Of a stretch of 5,224 nucleotides of DNA, positions 1-5,208 are shown one piece after another; the first letter of the stretch is position 1, and each line of letters starts with the position of its first letter. Under the pieces are notes generated by a model. The model made no database searches. It had not been told where the DNA came from and worked only from the letters and a program-made list of their open reading frames with translations. This stretch comes from Gammaproteobacteria bacterium. Its GTDB lineage: Bacteria; Pseudomonadota; Gammaproteobacteria; Eutrophobiales; Eutrophobiaceae. Location: positions 1 to 5,224 of the forward strand of contig JACVQI010000160.1 of NCBI GenBank assembly GCA_015661095.1. The letters are read 5' to 3'. The position numbers and the translations under genes were made by a program.

Positions 1-2
1 CC

Positions 3-509
3 ATGATCGAGGAGGGTGTGCCGGCGGTGCAGATTGATGCGGCCGCGGTCAACTTCGGTATGCCGATGGGGCCAGTGGCGCTGGCTGACAGCGTCGGCCT
101 CGATATCTGCCTGAGCGTCGCGGAAAACCTGGCGCAGACGGTTCATGTCAGCGTGCCGGCCGGATTGCGGCAACTGGTCGCAGACGGTCACCTGGGCGTG
201 AAATCGGGCCGTGGTTATTACCAATACCGGCGTGGCCGCCCGGTAAAATCCGCAGCAGATACAGCGACATCTGGCAAAGTTGATCTGGAAGACCGGTTGG
301 TGCTGCGTCTCATCAATGAATGCGTGGCCTGCTTGCGTGAGCGTATCGTCGGCGATCCGGATCTGGTGGATGCCGCCATGGTCTTTGGCACCGGTTTTGC
401 TCCGTTCCGGGGTGGCCCCATGCAGTATGCGCCGGCCCTGGAGGTGCAATATGGCGATCGCTACAAACCGGACCCTGGTTGGGCTGTCTTAACGGGCACC
501 GATGTCTGA
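3..509 (+). CDS. FadJ-like 3-hydroxyacyl-CoA dehydrogenase / enoyl-CoA hydratase, C-terminal fragment
   Basis: This is the C-terminal end of a multifunctional beta-oxidation enzyme; the reading frame is open at the left edge, so the true start lies outside the window and the Met at base 3 is internal. The visible part corresponds to the two C-terminal 3-hydroxyacyl-CoA dehydrogenase domains. The first shows the NFGMPMGPVALADSVGLD signature (about residues 17-34 of the fragment), then the GRGYYQY stretch. The second has an INECVACL helix and the FGTGFAPFRGGPMQYA signature. In FadJ/FadB proteins these domains hold part of the NAD-dependent dehydrogenase that oxidises L-3-hydroxyacyl-CoA in the cytoplasm. 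Wording is nearer FadJ than FadB as I recall them. The segment between GGPMQYA and YGDRYKP looks about ten residues shorter than in E. coli FadJ. The stop overlaps the next start codon by 8 nt. The family call is strong; FadJ versus another paralogue is less certain. Confidence 0.9.
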   Translation: MIEEGVPAVQIDAAAVNFGMPMGPVALADSVGLDICLSVAENLAQTVHVSVPAGLRQLVADGHLGVKSGRGYYQYRRGRPVKSAADTATSGKVDLEDRLVLRLINECVACLRERIVGDPDLVDAAMVFGTGFAPFRGGPMQYAPALEVQYGDRYKPDPGWAVLTGTDV

Positions 510-2292
510 TCTCGTGATCACGCCCGCCGAGGCGCAAACCTTGCCCGGCCTGTTTCGACTTCGGGTGCAGAGGACGCCCGAAGCGTGTGCCTATCGTTTT
601 TTCGATGCCCTGAACGGGGCCTGGACGGATTTAACCTGGCGGGACATGGCCCGGGAGGTGGCACGCTGGCAGGCCGCCCTAGCCAGGGAAAAAATGCAAC
701 CGGGTGATCGCGTCGCCATCATGGCGCGCAATTCCAGGTTCTGGGTCATCTTCGACCAGGCCGCCCTGGCGCTGGGACTGGTGCTGGTGCCGTTGTATAC
801 GGAGGACCGCGTCGATAATGTCAGTTATGTATTGCGGGATTCCGGCGCGCGGCTGCTGGTTATCGGTGGACCGGGACAATGGGATCGTCTGCAACGCAAA
901 CTGCAAGACCTCAGCGGCGTGAAGCGGATTATCAGCATTGCCGAGATTCCACAGCCACAGGACAAGCGGCTGGTGGTCCTGGATGAGTGGCTGGATCGGG
1001 ATTATACCGCACCGCCCTTGCCTGAACTCAAAGCGGAGGCACTGGCGACGATTGTTTATACCTCCGGCACCACCGGTGCTCCCAAGGGCGTGATGCTGAG
1101 TCATTGGAACATCCTCAGTAATGCCTACAGCGGATCGCAGACGGTGCCGATCACGGCCGGTAATGTGTTTCTGTCTTTTCTGCCGCTGTCACATACCCTG
1201 GAACGCACGGTTGGTTATTATCTGCCAATGATGGCCGGAGCGACGGTTGCCCATAGTCGCGGTATCAGCGAACTGTCCAGAGACTTGCATATCATCAAAC
1301 CAAGCGCCCTGATCTCGGTGCCCCGCATCTTCGAGCGCGTCTATGCGCGGCTCCGCGAGCAACTGGACCATGGTCCTCGTCTAGCGCGCTTACTGTTTCA
1401 AATAACTGTAGATACCGGTTGGCGGCGCTTTCAGTACATGCAGGGTCGGAGTGGCTGGCATCCGGCACTCCTGCTCTGGCCATTGTTGAAACGAGTGGTT
1501 GCCGACAAGGTTACGGAGCGACTCGGTGGGCGGCTGCGAGTCGCCATCAGCGGCGGTGCGGCCCTGGCGCCGGAGATATCCCGGGTGTTGGTCGCCCTGG
1601 GTGTGCCGATCCTGCAGGGCTATGGTCTCACCGAGGCGAGCCCGGTCGTCAGCGTCAATCGCCTCGACGACAACATACCGGAAAGTATCGGTCCGGCCTT
1701 GCCCGGCGTTGCGGTCAATTTGGGCGAACACAGTGAACTGCTGGTCAGGGGCGATAGCGTCATGCTCGGCTACTGGAATAATGAACCCGCAACGGCAGCA
1801 GTGCTCGATGCAGGAGGATGGCTGCATACCGGCGACAAGGCCAGAATTGAAGGCAAACATATTTTTATCACCGGCCGTCTCAAGGACATCATCGTCCTGG
1901 CCAATGGCGAAAAGGTCTCGCCCACCGACATGGAACTTGCTATCACCACTGACCCGCTGTTTGAACAGGTCGTGATCCTTGGTGAAGCGCGTCCCTTTCT
2001 ATCCGCTCTGGCGGTGTTGAATCGAACACACTGGCGGCAACTGATGCAGATCAATGGTCTGGCGGATGCGGCTGTTAATGAAAAAAACACAGAGAAAATC
2101 CTGCTGGACAGGATCGCCGGGCTGTTACACGAGTTTCCGGGTCATGCCCAGATACACCGGCTCCACTGTGTGACAGAGTCATGGACGATTGAAAATGACC
2201 TGCTGACGGCGACCCTGAAGGTCAAACGCAAGCAGATCCTGGAAAAGTACGCCGCCGAGATTGTAGCGATGTATGCAGGGCACACAATTTAG
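502..2292 (+). CDS. Long-chain acyl-CoA synthetase (AMP-forming, FAA1/COG1022 type)
   Basis: This 596-residue ANL-superfamily enzyme should activate long-chain fatty acids with ATP and CoA to acyl-CoA plus AMP and PPi, feeding beta-oxidation or lipid synthesis. Motifs are complete. The phosphate-binding loop YTSGTTGAPKG is at residues 186-196, QGYGLTEAS with Glu378 near 372-380, and the ATP-ribose Asp445 in GWLHTGD. The hinge region GRLKDIIVLANGEKVSP is at 458-474, with Arg459. A C-terminal TLKVKRK (from about 571) carries the probable catalytic Lys573. Length matches bacterial long-chain synthetases of the FAA1 type, and no frameshift is visible. The ATG at 502 overlaps the end of the upstream dehydrogenase gene by 8 nt, so translational coupling is likely; no strong Shine-Dalgarno sequence precedes it. 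Chain-length preference cannot be read from sequence alone. It is not the short FadD lineage of E. coli, so no symbol is given. Confidence 0.95.
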   Translation: MSDLVITPAEAQTLPGLFRLRVQRTPEACAYRFFDALNGAWTDLTWRDMAREVARWQAALAREKMQPGDRVAIMARNSRFWVIFDQAALALGLVLVPLYTEDRVDNVSYVLRDSGARLLVIGGPGQWDRLQRKLQDLSGVKRIISIAEIPQPQDKRLVVLDEWLDRDYTAPPLPELKAEALATIVYTSGTTGAPKGVMLSHWNILSNAYSGSQTVPITAGNVFLSFLPLSHTLERTVGYYLPMMAGATVAHSRGISELSRDLHIIKPSALISVPRIFERVYARLREQLDHGPRLARLLFQITVDTGWRRFQYMQGRSGWHPALLLWPLLKRVVADKVTERLGGRLRVAISGGAALAPEISRVLVALGVPILQGYGLTEASPVVSVNRLDDNIPESIGPALPGVAVNLGEHSELLVRGDSVMLGYWNNEPATAAVLDAGGWLHTGDKARIEGKHIFITGRLKDIIVLANGEKVSPTDMELAITTDPLFEQVVILGEARPFLSALAVLNRTHWRQLMQINGLADAAVNEKNTEKILLDRIAGLLHEFPGHAQIHRLHCVTESWTIENDLLTATLKVKRKQILEKYAAEIVAMYAGHTI

Positions 2293-2320
2293 TGAAAAGT
2301 ATAAAGTTTAAAGTGAAAAG
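2292..2320 (+). repeat. A-rich heptamer tandem repeat, array 1 (GTNNAAA, four units)
   Basis: Four consecutive 7-base units fill the gap after the acyl-CoA synthetase: GTGAAAA (2292-2298), GTATAAA (2299-2305), GTTTAAA (2306-2312) and GTGAAAA (2313-2319). A degraded fifth unit, GAGTAAG, follows. The first unit begins on the last base of the TAG stop codon. The same unit form recurs in the next intergenic gap, which argues against chance. Function is unknown. Confidence 0.75.
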
Positions 2321-2323
2321 AGT

Positions 2324-2329
2324 AAGGAA
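2324..2329 (+). promoter_or_regulatory. Ribosome binding site of the MESH1-like gene
   Basis: AAGGAA lies 5 nt before the ATG at 2335, a fair Shine-Dalgarno match at normal spacing. It supports that start over the Met-less upstream sequence, and it overlaps the degenerate end of heptamer array 1. Confidence 0.65.
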
Positions 2330-2334
2330 TTTTT

Positions 2335-2865
2335 ATGCATGAACAGTTGGCATTAATCTTCAGGGCGCTGGCTTTCGCGGCCCGGCGGCACCGGGATCAG
2401 CGGCGTAAGGACGTACAGGCGACGCCCTATATCAATCATCCCATAGAACTGGCGGAACTACTCATCAACGATGGCGAAATCACCGATGTCAATGTAATCG
2501 CCGCGGCCATCCTGCACGACACGGTGGAGGACACCGAGACCACGATCGCGGAACTGGAAAACATGTTTGGATCAGCCATCGCCGGCATCGTTGGGGAAGT
2601 GACGGATGACAAGTCCCTGTCGAAGGCGGAAAGGAAACGCTTGCAGATTGAACACGCCGCCACTCGCAGCGACGCGGCCAAGCTGGTGAAGCTGGCGGAC
2701 AAGATCTGTAACCTTCGCGATATGCTCTCTTTTCCTCCGGCCGATTGGCCGCAGGAACGGATCCGGGCCTACTTCGACTGGGCCCATGCCGTCATACAAC
2801 AGGTGCGCGGCGTCCATCCGCAACTGGAACGATTATTTGACGCGGAATATGCCAGGAAACCGTGA
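2335..2865 (+). CDS. MESH1-like small alarmone hydrolase (HD-domain (p)ppGpp 3'-pyrophosphohydrolase)
   Basis: This 176-residue protein consists almost entirely of the RelA/SpoT-type HD hydrolase domain, with no synthetase, TGS or ACT domain. Landmarks are RRK at 23-25, PYINHP with His35, ILHDTVEDTETT with His61-Asp62 and Glu65-Asp66, EVTDDKSLSKAERKRLQ (88-104) and KLVKLADKICNLRDM with Asp122. His35, His61, Asp62 and Asp122 match the Mn-binding residues of human MESH1 (HDDC3) at the same residue numbers, from memory of that protein. The expected reaction is removal of the 3'-pyrophosphate from ppGpp or pppGpp in the cytoplasm; animal MESH1 also dephosphorylates NADPH, so that activity is possible here. 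The start is supported by AAGGAA at 2324. The gene lies 42 nt after the acyl-CoA synthetase and 35 nt before a GNAT gene, probably as one operon. The fold and hydrolase call are firm; the in-vivo substrate is inferred. Confidence 0.93.
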   Translation: MHEQLALIFRALAFAARRHRDQRRKDVQATPYINHPIELAELLINDGEITDVNVIAAAILHDTVEDTETTIAELENMFGSAIAGIVGEVTDDKSLSKAERKRLQIEHAATRSDAAKLVKLADKICNLRDMLSFPPADWPQERIRAYFDWAHAVIQQVRGVHPQLERLFDAEYARKP

Positions 2866-2898
2866 AAACAGTTAAAAGTGGAAAGTGAAAAGAAAAAG
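2862..2898 (+). repeat. A-rich heptamer repeat, array 2 (GTNNAAA)
   Basis: A second set of the same 7-base units fills the gap before the GNAT gene. GTGAAAA (2862-2868) contains the TGA stop of the MESH1-like gene. After a CA dinucleotide come GTTAAAA (2871-2877), GTGGAAA (2878-2884) and GTGAAAA (2885-2891), then a degenerate GAAAAAG (2892-2898), ending 2 nt before the ATG at 2901. The array replaces the usual ribosome-binding region, since no clear Shine-Dalgarno sequence is seen. Function is unknown. Confidence 0.72.
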
Positions 2899-2900
2899 AA

Positions 2901-3386
2901 ATGGATATAGAAGTTATCCAGGCGGATTACCGGGATGTGGCGCAGGCTAAGGAGATTGCCATGCTGTTAAACGCCTATGCGAGTGATCCCATGGGCGGCG
3001 GGCGACCGCTGGCCGGTGAAATTTTAGACAAGCTGGCCGATGAATTAGCCAGATTGCCACACGCATTCAGTGTGATTGCCTATGCGGATTCCCATCCCGT
3101 GGGTCTGGCTAACTGTTTTGAATTGTTTTCCACTTTCCTGTGCCGGCCACTGGTTAATATTCACGATATGGTCGTTCTGCGTGAATTCAGGGAGAGGGGC
3201 ATCAGCCGTAAGATCCTGGAAAAGGTCGAGGAAATCGCCTTGCAGAAAGGCTGCTGCAAGCTGACCCTGGAAGTCCTGAGTGGTAATGAGGCAGCCAGAC
3301 TGGCGTATCAGAAATTCGGATTCTCCAGTTATGAGCTCGACCCGACACATGGACAGGCTTTGTTCTGGCAGAAACTACTGGCTTAA
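2901..3386 (+). CDS. GNAT family N-acetyltransferase
   Basis: This 161-residue protein has the GCN5-related acetyltransferase layout, so it should transfer an acetyl group from acetyl-CoA to an unknown amine. A helical N-terminus with DPMGGGRPL (29-37) is followed by the beta strands SVIAYADSHPVGLANCFELF (57-76) and NIHDMVVLREF (86-96). The acetyl-CoA pyrophosphate loop is R97-E-R-G100-I-S102. It fits the Q/R-x-x-G-x-G/A rule except that Ser replaces the last Gly/Ala. LTLEVLSGNEAARLAYQKFGF (121-141) is the usual motif B, with Asn129 and Tyr136. The length is normal for a single-domain GNAT. No convincing Shine-Dalgarno sequence precedes the ATG; the upstream bases are heptamer repeat. It probably shares a transcript with the three upstream genes. 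The substrate cannot be predicted, and no toxin-antitoxin partner is present. Confidence 0.88.
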   Translation: MDIEVIQADYRDVAQAKEIAMLLNAYASDPMGGGRPLAGEILDKLADELARLPHAFSVIAYADSHPVGLANCFELFSTFLCRPLVNIHDMVVLREFRERGISRKILEKVEEIALQKGCCKLTLEVLSGNEAARLAYQKFGFSSYELDPTHGQALFWQKLLA

Positions 3387-3405
3387 AGAAGCGGGAGTGA
3401 TCAGG

Positions 3406-3798
3406 CTAACCCGAGCGCCATTCCTGATATTGCGGCAGCCCATCATCGCTATTAATCCAGGGCAGTTTTTCGGATACCCATACGTGAAATTCCGGTTTGA
3501 GGAATGGAGCGTCTTCGACCGTGACCAGGCTGATATCAATTTCTTCGGGCTGTTTTTCCTGTCTGTAAGTCAGGCTGGTGCCGCATATGCCACAAAACCC
3601 GCGTCTGACTCCGGGCGAGGATATAAATTCCCGTAGTTCACCGGCAGTGAAAGAGAACGAACTCCTGTTAACAGTCCCCCAGGCGACAAAGGGTGCGCCG
3701 CTTGCCAGCCGGCAACTGCGGCAATGACAGTTGCACAGGTTGCGGAATTCTCCCGTGATACGAAACTTTATGTTGCCGCATAAGCAACTACCGGTCAT
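3406..3798 (-). CDS. GFA/CENP-V family zinc-binding protein
   Basis: This is a protein of about 130 residues with the cysteine pattern of the GFA (glutathione-dependent formaldehyde-activating) fold. From the chosen Met it begins MTGSCLCGNIKF, with Cys5 and Cys7. It continues with CNCHCRSC (metal ligands Cys24, Cys26 and Cys29) and FCGICGTSL (Cys69 and Cys72). These are the expected two zinc sites. Family members are often annotated as glutathione-dependent formaldehyde-activating enzymes or S-(hydroxymethyl)glutathione synthase, but the activity of most is unproven, so a specific reaction is not assigned. The frame stays open upstream to ATGs at 3813 and 3864. I prefer 3798 because GFA proteins normally start a few residues before the first CxCG. 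No start has a clear Shine-Dalgarno sequence. It converges on the GNAT gene with 19 nt between the stops, and faces the hairpin element upstream. Confidence 0.88.
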   Translation of the reverse strand: MTGSCLCGNIKFRITGEFRNLCNCHCRSCRLASGAPFVAWGTVNRSSFSFTAGELREFISSPGVRRGFCGICGTSLTYRQEKQPEEIDISLVTVEDAPFLKPEFHVWVSEKLPWINSDDGLPQYQEWRSG

Positions 3799-3880
3799 AT
3801 GAATCGCTTGCATTGCCAGAATGTACACACGAAGTCGATGGAAGATAGTCGTTGAATACACCATAACTATAGGCTATTAA

Positions 3881-3884
3881 TATA
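3881..3884. repeat. Left TATA flank, possible target-site duplication
   Basis: TATA lies directly outside the left terminal repeat of the hairpin element, and the same four bases lie outside the right end at 4038-4041. This is the pattern expected of a duplicated insertion site, but four AT-only bases can match by chance. Confidence 0.45.
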
Positions 3885-3911
3885 GGAACCTCTGAATAAC
3901 TCAGAGGTTCC
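3885..3911. repeat. Hairpin 1 of the element: perfect 11-bp palindrome
   Basis: GGAACCTCTGA (3885-3895) pairs with TCAGAGGTTCC (3901-3911) without mismatch around the loop ATAAC. No T-tract follows on either strand, so it does not look like a terminator. Confidence 0.85.
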
Positions 3912-3913
3912 GT

Positions 3914-3933
3914 CCGGTACATGGATGTGCCGG
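3914..3933. repeat. Hairpin 2 of the element: 8-bp stem
   Basis: CCGGTACA (3914-3921) pairs with TGTGCCGG (3926-3933) around TGGA, with one G-U wobble on + strand RNA. It abuts hairpin 3 with no linker. Confidence 0.7.
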
Positions 3934-3965
3934 CATTTTTCGAACAGGCAACTGTTTGAAAAATG
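3934..3965. repeat. Hairpin 3 of the element: 14-bp stem with GCAA tetraloop
   Basis: CATTTTTCGAACAG (3934-3947) pairs with CTGTTTGAAAAATG (3952-3965). There is one G-U wobble on + strand RNA, and the loop GCAA is of the stable GNRA type. The T-run and A-run lie inside the stem rather than after it, so it is not a classical intrinsic terminator. Confidence 0.8.
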
Positions 3966-3967
3966 GA

Positions 3968-3997
3968 GCAAAGTAAAAGTCACATCTTTTACTTCGC
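3968..3997. repeat. Hairpin 4 of the element: 12-bp stem, one mismatch
   Basis: GCAAAGTAAAAG (3968-3979) pairs with CTTTTACTTCGC (3986-3997) around the six-base loop TCACAT, with a single A-C mismatch near the base. Confidence 0.8.
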
Positions 3998-3999
3998 GG

Positions 4000-4033
4000 G
4001 CTCTGAAAAGTCCAGGAGGGACTTATTCAGAGC
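4000..4033. repeat. Hairpin 5 of the element: 14-bp stem with AGGAG loop
   Basis: GCTCTGAAAAGTCC (4000-4013) pairs with GGACTTATTCAGAGC (4019-4033), with one bulged base in the right arm. The loop AGGAG (4014-4018) is part of a Shine-Dalgarno-like AGGAGG that has no start codon at useful distance. The right arm also forms the right terminal repeat of the element. Confidence 0.8.
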
Positions 4034-4037
4034 ATCC

Positions 4038-4041
4038 TATA
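4038..4041. repeat. Right TATA flank, possible target-site duplication
   Basis: TATA directly follows the right terminal repeat of the hairpin element and matches the TATA at 3881-3884. It is suggestive only, because the match is short and AT-only. Confidence 0.45.
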
Positions 4042-4053
4042 GATTAACAATGT

Positions 4054-5208
4054 ATGAAATTGAAGTTGATGCGTAATCTATTCATTATCTTGACAGTCCT
4101 GTCGTTGCTGTCCGCTTGCGCGGCTAATACTCCCAGATTGCCTAGAATTACGGCGAGCGAGCTGGATAGAGTGCTGAATGGTATTTCCTTCGTAACTGAG
4201 GATCGACAAAATGCCTCACTCCCGGAGGAGGATATCTTTGGTTTGTCCGAGGAGATGCAGCAGTTTGTCGATATGACGGTTGCCGGTGTGACTGGCGAAG
4301 ATGAGCAGATCCGTGTGTTACTCGAAGCAGTAGTGTCAACTGCGCAGCTTGGAGTGCAATATGAGGACGGCGCCACCTTTACCGCACGCGAGGCATTTCA
4401 GCAGCGACGTGTTAACTGCCTGTCCTTCACGATAATGATGGTGTCGATGCTGCGCTATCTGGGAATGGATGTGGCCTATAACCAGGTCGATGTCCCCCCC
4501 ATCTGGGATCTGCAGGGGGATACTCTGGTTTTATCTCAGCATGTGAATGCATTGGTGAAAAAGTCTTATGCCGGACGCAAAGTGGTGGACATCAACATGG
4601 AAGAATATGAGTTGTATTACCCGCAACGTGATATCGATGATCGGGTTGTTGCGGCCATGTTCTACAATAACCGTGGCATGGAGTTGATGTTCGCCGGGGA
4701 GGCCATGCAGTCATTCCGGTATCTGCGCAAGGCCCTGGAGCTGGCGCCGGAACTGCCCTACATCTGGACCAATCTGGGCACGCTATACCGTGATCGGGGA
4801 CTGCTGGCAGAGGCCGAAATCGCCTACCGGGTGGCATTGGAACGGGATCCGGCCAACCTGGTGGCCATCAGCAAAGCCGCCCGAAATTATGCGGATCTCG
4901 GCGATGTACAAAGGGCGGAAAATTTTACACAGCGGGCCGCATCGTTCCGCCGGGAAAACCCCTATTTTCTGTATTCCCTGGCCCGTGATGAATTTCTGCA
5001 GGGAGATTATGCCGGGGCTCTGGAAAATATCCGGGCTGCTATCAGCCATTATGATAAGGAACACCGGTTTTTCTTTCTGCAAGGCATTATCTACAGTGCC
5101 CGCGCCGAACGGGAACAGGCGAGTGCAAGTTTTAAAAAGGCACTGGATCTGACCGACAGTCAGAAGCAAAAGGAAAGATATCTGAGCAAATTGGAAAAAC
5201 TGATCTAG
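4054..5208 (+). CDS. Lipoprotein with transglutaminase-like domain and TPR repeats
   Basis: This 384-residue protein is predicted to be secreted and lipid-anchored. A basic start and hydrophobic core are followed by the lipobox LSAC at 19-22. Cys22 would be acylated, and Ala23 at +2 favours outer-membrane sorting in Gram-negatives. Residues about 90-182 look like a transglutaminase/cysteine-protease core. Cys122 lies in RVNCLSF, His163 in QHVNALV and Asp179 in VVDINM, in the C-H-D order of the family. From about 203 to 370 there are roughly five TPR units, such as YIWTNLGTLYRDRGLLAEAE (236-255) and DYAGALENIRAAI (318-330). TPRs usually bind partner proteins. The target and whether the domain cleaves, cross-links or only binds are unknown. 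A second Met at residue 6 would also give a good signal peptide. No Shine-Dalgarno sequence precedes 4054; the hairpin element ends 16 nt upstream. Confidence 0.88.
   Translation: MKLKLMRNLFIILTVLSLLSACAANTPRLPRITASELDRVLNGISFVTEDRQNASLPEEDIFGLSEEMQQFVDMTVAGVTGEDEQIRVLLEAVVSTAQLGVQYEDGATFTAREAFQQRRVNCLSFTIMMVSMLRYLGMDVAYNQVDVPPIWDLQGDTLVLSQHVNALVKKSYAGRKVVDINMEEYELYYPQRDIDDRVVAAMFYNNRGMELMFAGEAMQSFRYLRKALELAPELPYIWTNLGTLYRDRGLLAEAEIAYRVALERDPANLVAISKAARNYADLGDVQRAENFTQRAASFRRENPYFLYSLARDEFLQGDYAGALENIRAAISHYDKEHRFFFLQGIIYSARAEREQASASFKKALDLTDSQKQKERYLSKLEKLI

Larger units (their letters stand above)
3885..4037. mobile_element. MITE-like element of five tandem hairpins with terminal inverted repeats
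   Basis: This 153-bp non-coding unit sits between the divergent GFA and TPR-lipoprotein genes. Its outer ends are imperfect inverted repeats: 3885-3901 matches the reverse complement of 4021-4037 at 14 of 17 positions, including an unbroken CTCTGAATAA core (3890-3899 against 4023-4032). TATA flanks both ends. Inside, almost every base lies in one of five consecutive stem-loops (3885-3911, 3914-3933, 3934-3965, 3968-3997, 4000-4033) joined by linkers of 0-2 nt. There is no transposase or sizeable ORF, so it would have to be moved by an enzyme encoded elsewhere. The GGAANNTNNGAATAA end resembles IS5-family termini as I remember them, but that is tentative. Alternatives are a REP-like palindromic cluster or a structured RNA. 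Confidence 0.7.

Noticed and set aside
1390..1860. Minus-strand open frame of 156 codons inside the acyl-CoA synthetase gene
   Set aside because: It is antisense to conserved motifs of the synthetase and has no recognisable domain, so it is a shadow frame of GC-rich coding sequence.
3387..3405. Shared terminator between the convergent GNAT and GFA genes
   Set aside because: The 19 nt contain no stem-loop or T-tract that I can see, so none is annotated.
3280..3636. Plus-strand open frame of 118 codons
   Set aside because: It overlaps the GNAT 3' end in another frame and then runs antisense to the well-supported GFA gene; its translation resembles no family I know.
3799..3864. N-terminal extension of the GFA-family protein to the ATG at 3864 or 3813
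   Set aside because: The extra residues do not match the family, which begins just before the first CxCG, and no Shine-Dalgarno sequence favours either longer start. The choice remains open between 3798 and 3813.
3934..3965. Hairpin 3 as an intrinsic terminator
   Set aside because: The T and A runs lie within the stem and no T-tract follows. It also sits upstream of both divergent genes, where neither needs a terminator.
3885..4037. CRISPR array or retron non-coding RNA
   Set aside because: The hairpins differ in sequence with no regular repeat-spacer pattern, and there is no reverse transcriptase or Cas gene nearby in the window.
4050..4076. Tiny leader peptide frame of eight residues overlapping the lipoprotein start
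   Set aside because: The ATG at 4050 opens a frame ending at TAA 4074-4076, but it has no ribosome binding site and no attenuator-like content, so it is probably chance.
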